64,000 nucleotides of DNA from Petrosia ficiformis (GCA_947044365.1 OX345637.1:8514343-8578342); one strand, 5' to 3'. Shown: positions 55,001-63,533, counted from the first letter of the stretch. Notes: generated from the letters alone by a model not told the origin. Translations and numbers: made by a program.

Positions 55001-56387
55001 ATAATATATGTATTGTAAATTTGTAATGTAGATTAACCTCTGTGGAAAGCAATCATAGGAACAGGGCCATACAAAATATTATAATGTATGTAATTATTAT
55101 TAATTTATTTCTTCTTGTTGTATTTAGAAGAGTACAAGAAAGAAACAAGCAACAATTACATATCAGGTAATTATAATTATGATGTACAGTGATGTATTAT
55201 AATTATGATGTACAGTGATGTATTATAATTATGATGTACAGTGATGTATTATAATTATGATGTACAGTGATGTATTATAATTATGATGTACAGTGATGTA
55301 TTATAAGTATTTGTAACTGTGTGATATATAAATGAAATACTTTTCTTTGCACAGGATGATTCAGATGATGTGGTCTCATTATTACGTGACAAGTAAGTAC
55401 ATATATACTACACATATGTCCAAATTTTATCTAGGAATATTTTAAAGGGGGGGAGGAGATTAGGGGGAAGAGAGGCAACCCATGTTTTTATGAAGCACGG
55501 CAAAGTAGGGGGTGTGGGGGCATCCCCCAGAACAATTTTGGATTTTTACTTTCTCTGTGGTTGGTTTTAGAGTGATTTTAGAGTGAAATCAGGGTTGTTT
55601 CTTCATATAAGAAGTCACGAAATTACATGTATGTTACATTTATATAGTCTCATATGGTATAAGAATTAGGTGTACTGACATTGTTAGGGTTGCATCAGGA
55701 TGTTTTTGTTCTTACTCAAGCATTAAATTATTGTATTCTGTGGTTTGTATAAGTATTATACTATTTTGAATGTGTAATATAGCTACTATACTATCCTTAT
55801 ATGAAGTGATGACCAAAAATCACTTCAGGTATATACATGTACTTGGATTGTTTGTTGTTTACATTCTGTCATGTTGGAATTTGAAATTTAAAGTTGGGGA
55901 AACAGACAGATTCCCCCTCTCCCCTCCCCTAGATATAACCCTGTATTTATACATGTACATGTATATGTTAATAATTATAAATATGATTTTATTTCTCTTC
56001 CATGTACGTTGTTTACTTCTTCATGGATAATCACTGGCTAGTCGTGTAAGTCTATCATACAATGATGGTTGTTCACATTCAGTATGACCTCAGAAAAATT
56101 TTCATAATAAAATATTTTTACCTGCACCATTTTTATATAATTATCTTTTTTGTGTATAACAATATGAGTTACAGTATAAAAGTTTATGACATTAAACTAT
56201 ACATAATGTCATCACATCCTAATACTGAGGTCATCATGAATGTGAACACACTTTAGTAATTGGATCTTAGTGATAATAATAATTATAATAATTATATGAT
56301 CATCATTAATTTGTTTAGCCACCTTCTGATGACTCTAGTGATGATCCTTTTGGTCCTCCTCCTCCTCCAAAAAAAAAGAAAAATTAA
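33486..56387 (+). CDS. MRE11: Double-strand break repair nuclease MRE11, complete
   Basis: Plus-strand exons: 33486-33519, 33662-33762, 38881-39038, 43533-43620, 44333-44444, 46726-46870, 49560-49787, 49991-50147, 50206-50277, 51919-52042, 52094-52301, 52609-52687, 53642-53704, 54027-54320, 55128-55166, 55355-55392 and 56319-56387. A 4-nt exon at 56042-56045 would restore frame to the last exon, giving 670 residues (human 708). Phosphoesterase motifs are all present: TDNHLGY (D14, H16), [11 protein letters not shown] (D54), GNHDDPTG (120-127), FHQNR and IWGHEHEC (to 242). The DNA-binding capping domain follows ([19 protein letters not shown]), then an acidic linker and the RAD50-binding helices ([19 protein letters not shown]). 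A Gly-Arg GAR tract lies at ~572-584. The C-terminus [10 protein letters not shown] resembles the vertebrate end. Role: nuclease of the MRN complex in the nucleus. Introns hold arrays, MITEs and three antisense tRNA-Thr genes. Confidence 0.96.
34135..34300 (-). mobile_element. MITE family D, 6-bp target duplication
   Basis: 166 bases from CAGTGTTCTGCCCACACGGG to CTGGGCAGAACACTG, an inverted-end element with TTCATG directly on both sides. It is inverted relative to the copy at 15847-16026. It lies in MRE11 intron 2. Confidence 0.85.
34434..34640 (+). mobile_element. hAT-like MITE, family A, 3' end lost
   Basis: It starts CAGTATTTATGATAAGC and follows the family body to CATGCTTCAAAACG, where a (TTA)n run replaces the terminal repeat. 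It lies in MRE11 intron 2. Confidence 0.8.
35056..35589 (+). mobile_element. MITE family J (GTGTTTCC ends) split by family B
   Basis: Its left end is CTGTGTTTCCACCAAAGG and its right end is CCTAGGGGAAACACTA. The flanks CGTGTACA and CATGTACA match at 7 of 8. The interior matches the uninterrupted copy at 54772-54945. A family B element has inserted at 35117. Confidence 0.8.
35117..35462 (+). mobile_element. hAT-like MITE, family B, copy 1
   Basis: 346 bases with TAGTGATGTGCGATAC at the left and GTATCGCACATCACTA at the right, perfect inverted ends. CTCCCTCA occurs on both sides, an exact 8-bp target duplication inside a family J element. The interior is rich in TATCGATA-type strings. Confidence 0.93.
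36222..36557 (-). mobile_element. hAT-like MITE, family B, copy 2 (inverted)
   Basis: 336 bases beginning TAGTGATGTGCGATACG and ending GTATCACACATCCCTA. CATACTAC flanks both sides exactly. It is oriented opposite to the copy 760 bases to its left. Confidence 0.93.
36890..37075. repeat. Minisatellite of ~29-bp units
   Basis: Six or seven units of AAGCAACCTCAGAGGGCATA plus AATTAA in MRE11 intron 2, with single-base variation. Confidence 0.9.
39191..39250 (+). pseudogene. Decayed partial copy of MRE11 exon 3
   Basis: GTCAGTATTATATGAGTTTC, then CATGTCCTATTGATGATCCA and CCATCAATTTCATGTG mirror the 3' half of exon 3 (from about 38965). Several substitutions and a gap are present. It lies ~150 bases beyond the true donor and has no usable splice sites. 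Confidence 0.7.
40120..40313. mobile_element. MITE family E copy
   Basis: The left end is TCATTCATGTTCACCTTGTC and the right end is ATCGTGAATATGAACAGAC. The interior ATAACTTTAGTTTAGAATGA is shared with 47021 and 57253. It lies in MRE11 intron 3. Confidence 0.7.
40366..40835. repeat. Minisatellite of 33/34-bp units in MRE11 intron 3
   Basis: About 14 units of GGGTCAGCAAAACAAATGGA plus TACCTCCAATATAT. Units differ by one A in the AAAAC run and by TAC/CAC. All three forward frames stay open for most of the array simply because the unit lacks stops, so this is not coding evidence. Confidence 0.95.
40925..41400. repeat. Degenerate ~110-bp tandem repeats
   Basis: GAATTGATATCCCTCATTGA and GAGGGGGCCCC with CTTTGAAGTTAT recur three to four times, with one reverse-oriented piece near 41320. 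They lie in MRE11 intron 3. Confidence 0.75.
43000..43045. repeat. (CA)n microsatellite
   Basis: A nearly pure CA run in MRE11 intron 3. Confidence 0.95.
43838..44340. repeat. Repeated copies of the MRE11 exon 5 splice acceptor
   Basis: GTCTTTATGTTAGGAAC occurs with AG at 43850, 43953 and 44035, then mutated (TTTGG) near 44296, and finally at the real acceptor (AG at 44332). The copies are separated by TACATG tracts with TACAAGTACATGAATATGCA-like spacers. A family K MITE sits between copies three and four. Confidence 0.85.
44061..44224 (+). mobile_element. MITE family K with 8-bp target duplication
   Basis: 164 bases from CAGGGGTGTGGAAAC to GTTTCCACACCACTG. The flanks are TGTACATG on both sides, though the surrounding sequence is rich in that string, so the duplication is weaker proof here. 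Confidence 0.8.
44530..44830. mobile_element. MITE family G copy with a family H fragment inside
   Basis: GTTGTTTTAGTTTCTCACAA begins the copy and AAGGGGTTTTAGTTATAGCT ends it. Between them, 44587-44690 matches the left half of family H (TTCATATAAGGATAGTATAG). Confidence 0.65.
44870..45225 (+). mobile_element. MITE family F copy
   Basis: It contains CCACGCCCATTAATTGACCG, TGATGTAACTTCCTTAACTA and the end GAAAGCAATCATAGGGATGG. The family is among the most abundant in the window (also near 355-660, 2583-2765, 43160-43500, and in the 50.5-51.8 kb triplication). Confidence 0.7.
47021..47255. mobile_element. MITE family E copy
   Basis: It starts AAGTCTGTTCATATTCATGA and carries ATTAATACATGATTATACTG and CAATGGATTGAAATT. 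It ends near TTCCAAACTAAAGTTATGAG. It lies in MRE11 intron 6. Confidence 0.7.
47935..49375. repeat. Large AT-rich minisatellite (~68-71 bp units) in MRE11 intron 6
   Basis: About 20 units of AATATACTGATTCTTAAGGT, TAATAGTAATATATTACATT and GACTTAGGAGGTGATAGTAA with small internal (TAATAG)n length differences. The end lies ~185 bases before exon 7. Confidence 0.95.
50521..50592 (-). tRNA. tRNA-Thr (anticodon TGT), copy 1
   Basis: On the minus strand, 72 bases fold into a full cloverleaf. Acceptor GCCTCCA pairs with TGGGGGC, D-arm GCTC with GAGC, anticodon stem CTGGT with ACCAG around CTTGTAA, and T-stem GAGAG with CTCTC around TTCGAAT. The anticodon TGT reads Thr codons. The 3' side runs straight into a T-rich tract, a Pol III terminator. 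It lies antisense in MRE11 intron 9. Confidence 0.95.
51154..51225 (-). tRNA. tRNA-Thr (anticodon TGT), copy 2
   Basis: Same gene as copy 1, with two changes: the acceptor 3' strand is TGTGGGC, giving a C-U mismatch at pair 5-68, and the T-loop is TTCAAAT. The anticodon loop CTTGTAA is intact and a T tract follows. It is probably a slightly damaged duplicate, so function is less certain. Confidence 0.85.
51310..51374. repeat. Perfect 65-nt palindrome
   Basis: AATCATAGGGATG, a T run and CTCTATATACA are followed by the exact reverse complement, with one central base. It sits where the copied exon edge of unit 2 meets the family F element. Confidence 0.92.
51362..51781 (+). mobile_element. MITE family F, clean copy
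   Basis: 420 bases with perfect 18-bp inverted ends, CATCCCTATGATTGCTTT and its complement AAAGCAATCATAGGGATG. The interior includes CCACGCCCATTAATTGACCG. There is no coding capacity. The matching copy in unit 1 spans about 50705-51129. Confidence 0.85.
51808..51879 (-). tRNA. tRNA-Thr (anticodon TGT), copy 3
   Basis: Identical by eye to copy 1 over 72 bases, followed on the minus strand by an uninterrupted T run. It lies 39 bases upstream of MRE11 exon 10 on the opposite strand. Confidence 0.95.
52945..53580. repeat. Minisatellite of ~67-85-bp units in MRE11 intron 12
   Basis: Nine units of CACATGTACAGTATGCATGT, CCCCTCAATATCACATTTTA and GTCAAAGCAAAGC. An optional insert (TCAAACCCAGCC) gives two length classes. 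Confidence 0.95.
54772..54945 (+). mobile_element. MITE family J, uninterrupted copy
   Basis: 174 bases from CAGTGTTTCCCCCAAAG to CTGGAGGAAACACTG. It gives the intact structure for the copies interrupted at 35056-35589 and about 774-1165. It lies in MRE11 intron 14. Confidence 0.8.
55165..55310. repeat. Minisatellite of 26-bp units directly after MRE11 exon 15
   Basis: Five units of AATTATGATGTACAGTGATG plus TATTAT begin at the GTAATTAT donor of exon 15 and fill most of that intron. Confidence 0.9.
55593..55814 (-). mobile_element. hAT-like MITE, family H, inverted
   Basis: 222 bases from GGTTGTTTCTTCATATAAG to TATATGAAGTGATGACC, the inverse orientation of 24540-24754. Flanks TGAAATCA and AAAAATCA match at 6 of 8. 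It lies in the last MRE11 intron region. Confidence 0.82.
56069..56256. mobile_element. MITE family E copy
   Basis: GTTCACATTCAGTATGACCT at the left and ATCATGAATGTGAACACAC at the right form inverted ends. It lies between the candidate microexon and the last exon of MRE11. Confidence 0.75.
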
Positions 56388-56472
56388 TCACAAACATACA
56401 CTATTATCCAACTGCTATGGTACATGTAAACAGACTATTTCTGTATAACAATTTGTTGTATAATATCAATGT

Positions 56473-56478
56473 AATAAA
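56473..56478 (+). terminator. Candidate poly(A) signal of MRE11
   Basis: AATAAA lies 86 bases beyond the MRE11 stop and 68 bases before the ATP5MG start codon. Confidence 0.5.
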
Positions 56479-56545
56479 AATTAATTAATTAATTAATTAA
56501 TTAACTAGTTCACGGTGTAGTCACGTGATCCAATATTATTACAAA

Positions 56546-58038
56546 ATGGCGCAGAGACTGCTGTCAGTTGGGACCAGATTAGCCACTTCTTCTACAAGAT
56601 TGGTGTTCAAATCAGCTGAAATAGGGCAAGGTATTTCAATAAATGAAATCTATATTTGTATTTTGATTGCAGTAAGTGTGATTTTTAACCAGTACTAGAA
56701 TCTATCACTGAATCAGTTTGATCACAGAAATACATTGTAATTATGTACATACTGGATCAGTCACCTTTCTTATGTACAGCACTGGCAGTGAGAGCTCGTC
56801 CTCATCTGTCCAAGTTCTGGGGTCATGCACGGGTTGAATTAGGGCCGCCTGGTCTAAGTCAGTGGCCAGAAATCAAGCAAGGTCTAGGGAAAGTCTGGCA
56901 AACAACAATTACTGGTAAGATGAGTAGATTAATAATGGCTGTACTATAGCTATTTGTATGACAGAAAGCTACATGTACTATCAGAGGTTTTGATAACTTT
57001 TGAAGCCTGGGCCAAATTGGCTCAACAATAGTTAGTGTGTGCACCATTGGGAATACATTTTGAGCCAATTAACTAAGAGTTAATGCTGACAATATTGTCA
57101 TAATTAACTGTGCCATCTGGCCCAAAGAGAGAACTGTGAAGTGCCAAATAAGAAGCTCTTTGGGCCAATGGTGTGCCATATGAGCTTATCAAAAACACTG
57201 TGTACTATATATAGTGCATACTATAAATACAAAACCACACCCACCTTTAACTAAAGTCTGTTCACATTCACAATGTCCTCAAAATTATGATGTAATGACT
57301 TTATATGCAATATAGTGTATAGTTTAATGTCATAAGGTTAATACATGATTATACTGTAACTCAATAATGAAGCAATGGATTGAAATTTGACATACACAAA
57401 AAAGAACACGAAGGATAATTATATGAAAATGGTACAGGTAAAAAGATTGTTGGTCATTTCATACTAAAATTATGAGCTTTTTCTGAGGACAAGGTGAATT
57501 ATATATTATACTGCCTGGAATGAATGCTGCAAGAGTCATTATAAATCTGGGTGAAGTATTTTACTAATTCAAGTTGTCGTGCCCTTAATTTCAGATCTGG
57601 ATGATGATATTATTAAATGAGTCTGATCCTGTATTTAAGAGTATTATAAATAGTGCAGAACAATTATTTTAAAAGTGTGCAGTAATTAATTACCACTAGC
57701 CACACCTCTTTGTGGTATGAATGTCAAAACAAATTATGAGTGTGACTAAATAGTGTAAAGCCGGAAATATTAGTGAGCCATTTTTAATGAACGAGGTTTG
57801 TTATTATAAACCACTTTTTAACAATTTCATCGTTGATAGAATAACCAAATAATTATATATATATTCAAAGTTCTTACAAGTCTTCTTTGTTTTATCCAAT
57901 ATTATTATTCCAGGTCGATTTCTGGACAAGTCCATGAAGGAGGTCACACAGAATGCTTTAGTTGGTGTAGAAATAGTTTGTTGGTTTATAGTTGGAGAAA
58001 TAATTGGCAGACGAAGTCTTATTGGATACAAAGTGTAA
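56546..58038 (+). CDS. ATP5MG: Mitochondrial ATP synthase membrane subunit g
   Basis: Three exons (56546-56630, 56780-56914, 57914-58038) give 114 residues; the human protein has 103. The start MAQRLLSVGTRLATSS looks like a mitochondrial presequence-like N-terminus (Arg, Ser, no acids). The family core is clear: RARPHLSKFWGHARVELGPP, a few residues on QGLGKVWQT, then a C-terminal membrane helix VGVEIVCWFIVGEIIGRRSLIGY. Its GxxxG-like spacing serves dimerisation in the family. Role: Fo membrane sector and ATP synthase dimerisation in the inner mitochondrial membrane. Intron 2 contains family A and family E MITEs. It starts 158 bases after the MRE11 stop and converges on KYNU. Confidence 0.95.
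56982..57200 (-). mobile_element. hAT-like MITE, family A, with exact 8-bp target duplication
   Basis: 219 bases, CAGAGGTTTTGATAACTTTT to GCTTATCAAAAACACTG. TGTACTAT stands directly on both sides. This is the clearest copy for defining the ends of family A. It lies in ATP5MG intron 2. Confidence 0.93.
57253..57510. mobile_element. MITE family E copy
   Basis: AAGTCTGTTCACATTCACAA at the left and TTTCTGAGGACAAGGTGAA at the right form inverted ends. The body matches 47021-47255. It lies in ATP5MG intron 2. Confidence 0.75.
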
Positions 58039-58745
58039 ACTCATGTGACTGTCATGTGATGCAGTTTAGTTGTTGTATACTAACTCTTATATTTATCTAT
58101 TCAATTGTAAAATTACTAAAGCAGAAATAGAAATATTTAGATCACACATAACTATTAATATAAATTAATATTAATAATTACTAATTACTATATAGTTTGT
58201 CCAAAAAAATAATTACTGTCTCCTGTAGAATTTAAAGATAAAAATATGATTTCAATAGTTGGATAAAAATAGGTTAGCATAGTACTTACTGCTGCTTCCC
58301 TTTGAAATAGTATTGATTTAGTTAACTAAACCCCTTTTACTAAGGTATTATGATTTTCAGTTAACTAAACTATAAAAATCTACTGTAATAACTATAATGC
58401 CAATAATAGTTAGTTAACTAAAACTAAGACCCTTTTAGTAAGCATAATATTGTTTTAAACTAACAAACTAAAGCTTTGAGAAACCAGGCATACTATAACT
58501 ATGATTAAAAGTAGAACATCAACTAATTTTGTCCATGCATAAAAAAATCCATCACACAAAATATTAATAGTAATCATAAAATGTTCATGTACAGTAACAT
58601 CACACAAACATTGTAAAAGGCAGTGAAAATTGCAGTAAATGTAATTGTTAAGTCTACAGTAATCCAGTAAAATACAATGATATTTTGTGATATATTAGAA
58701 ATTCACATTAGAATAATGTACGATAAATATACTATTAAATACCAT
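58039..58745. other. Convergent 3' intergenic region of ATP5MG and KYNU
   Basis: No exon was seen. A family G MITE remnant lies at about 58310-58520 (AACTAAACCCCTTTTACTAA, AACTAAAACTAAGACCC). No unambiguous poly(A) signal was found for either gene. Confidence 0.6.
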
Positions 58746-61207
58746 TCAAACAGCCTCTAATGCTTCAGAGATGATATTAAAGAATTTGAGAATGTCGGAG
58801 AAGGAAGTATATAGAGGTACAGGAGCTACCCTCATTATTTCTGGCTCTCTCAGATCAACCTGTGATTATAATAATAATATAATTTCCATATTTCATACAG
58901 AGGAAGGGACTGAGATATCCAGATCCCTCGTCTAATATCATGAGAATTTTAAACTGAAGTTACACATATGCACCTTCAGATTCAGGTTAAGTATCATGAA
59001 GTAAAGAGAAACAAATACAGTCCCTCTCAATAAGCAATCAGCTTACAGTACTAAAGCATATTACATAAGAAAGGACGCAGATTAGAAATCAATTATCCAA
59101 CAGACTAATATCTAGATAAGACTATCTGGATAATACCTATTGGAACAGGTACATTCTTTATATGTATAGTACAAAACCAAACCATGGCTCATCTCCCAGA
59201 GTTTGGTGATTAAGTATTTATATACCGTATAGTTACCATGACTCCTCTTTTACTAATATATTCCTCTATTGCAGTAACAGATTTTGAAAATATCAAAGAG
59301 AGCTGACATCCTCTCTCGCTGGGATTCTTTGAAGTAACAATTTTCACAAAATCTAGAGAACAAAATATGAATTAACATAATTATAATAAATGACCTTTGA
59401 CCCTACAGAAATATCCCACTATTTGGTATATAATTAAGCATGGTACAGTGAATTCATCACCTGATTTTCTTTTCTTTTGATGTGATGGGTCACTGTCGTC
59501 TATTTTCTTTTCTTCCTCACTTAGATTCTCTTCCAGAAGTAGTTCAAGATATCCAGTGAGAAGACGAGATTTTTTACATAACTCAGTCATAGAAGTGTCC
59601 TTAAAAATCTTTAAAAAGAACAATTAGATTGAAGATAGTTAGTCTCTAATCTTTTGTGTTCAGCATTTGTGTTCAACAAGTACATGTACATGAAAATTCA
59701 TGTGCCTAGCATGCTAGCAAAAGGCGTAGAAATGATTAACAAACAAACACAACAAACAAGCAGCTACAATGAAATCATAAAACAAAATATTAAAGCAGCC
59801 GCCCTGGCTTAGAAAAATAACAATCAGCCACAATAGCTTAGAAAAATAGCAATCAGCCAACATGGCTTAGAAAATAAGCAGCCACAATGGCTTAGAACAT
59901 TTGAAGTAGAAATGGAACACTTTTATGTACATGTATACATGCCTCATCTTTTGTGAAATGCATCTATTTCATACTCACATCAAGACTAGCAATGAGAGGA
60001 ATAAGAGAAAATGCAGAAGGATTTGATATCTGAAATCCAGGTGCACCTGGCTGTAGCTCCAATACTATATAAAATTGAATATACAGTACTGAGATATAAT
60101 ATGGTATGTAGACAAATATATACCATTGTTCATTAAAAATCTTGTATCCCGCTTGTGTGACCACCAGCCAAGTAATCTATATACAAGAAACATATTTGTA
60201 GCAGCTGGTAGTAAGTACAATGTACATGTACTTATATACTACAGTGTATATATTAAGAGTTATATAAAAGTACATGTAGTAAGTGAATAACAGTAATACA
60301 TGTACATGTACGAGTACATGTACATATTATGGTTAATTACAGAATTATAATAGTATATTTTACCAAACATAATATGCCAACAAAATGCATTTGGCCAGAC
60401 ATGAAGACCACTAGCAACTGTTATTTTATATACATACATATACATACATGTACATACATACAAATGTATGTATACATACAGATACACATATACCTAAATA
60501 CACACAGACATACATATATATATATATAATTATATATATAAATTATAATTATATATATATATATATATATATACCACACCTCGGTAGATCAAAGTTATAT
60601 ATGCATGTTGTGTACATATACATACATACATACATACAAATGTATGTATACATACAGATACACATACATGTATACCTAAATACATACAGACATGCATATA
60701 TACATATATATATGGCACCTTGGTAGATCAAAGTTATATGCATGTTTCTCATGCACAAAGTGTCCTCCTAAACATCCTGGTCCTCCATTGAGGTACTATA
60801 TAATATGATATTTATATGCATATTGAAATACATGTACATTTAAAATTTTACAAAGCATGTTTATTGTGAGGTTCTAGTAAAAAACCTGTTGCTTGTACTA
60901 AGAACATGTAATGTGACTTTAGGGATGGGACATCATTTGATGAGACATTTTTAACTCAACAAAATTCATAAATAAGACCTTGTAAGTACACCATGATGCT
61001 ACATCAACCTCCCAGTCATGAAGATGTAATTCAATATTACCAGCTGCATGAGCTAGATCAAATCCAACATAACAACCCTGTGAAATGAGGTAAGAGAAAT
61101 TTAGTGAATCAAAATTGGTATACAATATGATGTTACAATCGTTGTTGTATAATTCGCATTGTCCATCCATCCATCCATCCATCCATCAAGGCCATTCATC
61201 CATCCAT

Positions 61208-61243
<36 letters not shown>

Positions 61244-63234
61244 CCATCCAGTCCATCCTTCCAATACATACATGTCTATACTACCAGGAGCCCATAATGA
61301 CGTTGACCACGAAGCGTAAGAGTAGGAGCGGTAAACGACCATGCATTTAATTAAATTGGGCAAACTATCTGTCTGACCATCTGTTACTATTTTTAGAACC
61401 CACGTGTATACAACTTCGTTAAATATGGCGTCTACACTTTGACGATCTTCAAGGTTAGCTATGAAACGAACACGTATAGACGCATAAATGGAGTCACCTA
61501 CTATCAGGAAAGTGAGAGCATGCTTTGGGGAAGCCGAGAAATAACTGTTTAGTCCTATTCAAGAGTGTTTGACATCATTGCCTTCTGTCATTGAAATGAT
61601 TGCAGTGAAGGCTTCCGACTACTTTGTCAATGGCTTCACTAGGAACATCTTCACAGTCTACACGAGCCAGAATATCGCTCAATTCTTTTCTCTGTTATAC
61701 AGGAAACTTAGTCAATGTAGTATATAGTTACTGTTCATTTTGTAGAAGCCATATTTCACGAAGGCGTGTACACGTGGGTTCTAAAAATAGTAACAGACGG
61801 TCAGACAGATAGTTTGCCCAATTTAATTAAATGCGTGGTCGTTTACCGCTCCTACTCTTACACTTTGTGGTCAACGTCATTATGGGCTCCTGATACTACT
61901 AGTAGTGTTATTTTACTAGCTGTCTACAATACGAAGTACAGTGTAGACTGTGTTATTACTGTTGATATTTTGATAATACTCTTATATATTCACAGTATAG
62001 TACAATACAGTACTGTACAGTACAGTACAGTATAGTACAGTACAGTACTGTACAGTACACATCTACATGTATGTACATATACATACATATACACAGCAAT
62101 GCATGTGTACTATTGAGCAGGTACTTGTCAATTCATCACTCTTCACTCATTCTCTACAAACCTTACGATGTCCTGCTTCTGTGATAGCTTTCATGTCAAA
62201 CACATGACCAGTTGCAAAATGTACCCCTATCAGAAGATGAAGATATACATGTACTGTACATGTAGCCTCTTCATATTCAGAAAACCTATTTGTGTATGAA
62301 CATCTAACTACAATAATTCACCTGGTAGCCATATTAAAGCAATGGTGTCACCTTCTTCTTCAATTACTTTCAATATGTCTTCTGTCCTCCAAATATACTC
62401 ACCCTGAAAGATTATATATATACCATATATACTCTAATTTATGGTAAAGACTCTACAGATATCATAATTATAAATACACTGTATTATTTTATGTACATAT
62501 TTTCTACAATAGATAAAATTGTCAAAAATTAATTTCATACTCACCTCTCTTGGGCTGACCATTAACATCGAGTCTTGTGGATTGTAACCATGCCAACGGA
62601 TTTGAGACTCTATAGCATACTAAAAAAATAAGGGGCATGGCGTACGTGTAATTAAACATTCACTCGAATTGTGTAAATTTAACTCAAAACTTATTTTTAT
62701 TCTGCTTACATGATCTGAAGGGAATGCTTTGTTTTCCAAAAGTATTTTATGTCGATTAGAAGTTGGTTGATAGAAAGTTACCTGCATGTACATGTATATA
62801 CATAATCACAAGATGTTACAAAAACGTCACATGACCAGCAGTGTTCTCACCAGAATTTTGCAATAGGGGGGTACACGAAAGTGACAAAGTAATTATTATG
62901 TCATAGTTAATTAATTAATTAATCTTGTGCGAATTTCTGTTACAATGGGACCCTTACCCTGCTCTTAGGAAATGGGAATCAATGGGTAATAGGCAAATGT
63001 GTGTATGGAAATACTTTGAATTTACATTTTTGTGTGTTATCATTTTAAAATAGTATTAATAAATTGGGTGTTTTTATGACTGATAGAGGGGTACATTTGC
63101 ACTATAGGGGGGTACTGTACCCCTCTAAAACAACATAGAGAGAACACTGATGACCAGACCTTTTTTTCTTACCATAGCTAGATGTATATTAACAGTAAGA
63201 GCATTCATTGTCACTACCTCAATAGGCTTGGCAC
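58746..63234 (-). CDS. KYNU: Kynureninase, 3' part (12 exons; 5' end beyond the right edge)
   Basis: Minus-strand exons: 63173-63234, 62710-62781, 62545-62619, 62322-62403, 62162-62226, 60979-61077, 60719-60795, 60124-60176, 59979-60064, 59461-59608, 59237-59352 and 58746-58859. All are in phase and give 348 residues plus TGA. The family is PLP-dependent and splits 3-hydroxykynurenine or kynurenine into (hydroxy)anthranilate and alanine, in tryptophan catabolism and NAD synthesis. Visible blocks: [14 protein letters not shown], then [20 protein letters not shown] and [19 protein letters not shown]. Next come [20 protein letters not shown] (Asp contacting PLP) and SWCTYKYLNGGPG with the PLP-binding Lys. 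[21 protein letters not shown] and [10 protein letters not shown] follow. About the first 110-120 residues are missing, and no such exon is visible in 63235-64000. The introns hold a 608-bp TIR element, microsatellites and MITEs. Confidence 0.95.
60440..60715. repeat. Duplicated (ACAT)n/(AT)n block carrying a copy of a KYNU donor site
   Basis: Two copies of a block, with ACATACAAATGTATGTATAC, CAGATACACATA and CCTAAATACA, start near 60455 and 60625. Between them, 60576-60612 repeats the end of the KYNU exon at 60719-60795 including its donor. Confidence 0.82.
61159..61257. repeat. (CATC)n microsatellite
   Basis: About 100 bases of CCATCCATC repeats in a KYNU intron. His-Pro-Ser-Ile frames over it are artefacts. 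Confidence 0.95.
61285..61892. mobile_element. 608-bp element with ~124-bp terminal inverted repeats
   Basis: It starts CAGGAGCCCATAATGACG and ends CGTCATTATGGGCTCCTG. The first ~124 bases match the reverse complement of the last ~124 with about five differences. ATACTAC stands directly on both sides, a 7-bp duplication. The minus strand from ~61550 down to 61285 is open for about 88 codons ([20 protein letters not shown], then ...[15 protein letters not shown]). The TIRs are part of this frame. A second open piece lies near 61575-61690 ([20 protein letters not shown]). I recognise neither. Long-TIR elements such as MULEs are a possible class. It lies in a KYNU intron. Confidence 0.82.
61990..62060. 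repeat. (CAGTA)n low-complexity tract
   Basis: Repeats of TACAGTACAGTA type in a KYNU intron, like 21240-21690. Confidence 0.9.
62839..63149. mobile_element. hAT-like MITE, family C
   Basis: 311 bases with CAGTGTTCTC at the left and GAGAACACTG at the right. ATGACCAG stands directly on both sides, an exact 8-bp target duplication. The subterminal GGGGGGTACA / TGTACCCCTC region forms further inverted sequence. It lies in a KYNU intron between two exons. Confidence 0.92.
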
Positions 63235-63351
63235 CTGTATCATATACACGTACATGTAATTAACATCTAATTGATTATCTTACATGTACACAATGTACAT
63301 GTATGTACATGTAAAAATCAGTGTCTTAATTTACAATTCCTTATATAAATG

Positions 63352-63533
63352 GGTCATCACTTTATATAAGGATAGTATAGTAGCTATACTACACATTCAA
63401 AATAGTATAATACTTATACAAACCACAGAATACAATAATTTCATGCTTGAGTAAGAACAGATATAACTCAGTACACCTAACATAATTCTTAAATGTAACA
63501 TAATTTCGTGACTTCTTATATGAAGAAACAACC
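63352..63533 (+). mobile_element. hAT-like MITE, family H
   Basis: 182 bases from GGTCATCACTTTATATAAGG to CTTATATGAAGAAACAACC, flanked on both sides by TATAAATG, an exact 8-bp target duplication. An internal deletion makes it shorter than 24540-24754. Confidence 0.92.

Noticed and set aside
55355..55392. Ending MRE11 exon 16 early at GATGAT|GTGGTC to fix the frame
   Set aside because: Possible, but this donor is weak beside the strong GTAAGT 32 bases later. Kept as the alternative that would refute the microexon.
61624..62035. Two plus-strand frames (62 and 89 codons) near the long-TIR element
   Set aside because: They cross the TIR and a CAGTA repeat. They look like shadows of the minus-strand frame or low-complexity sequence.
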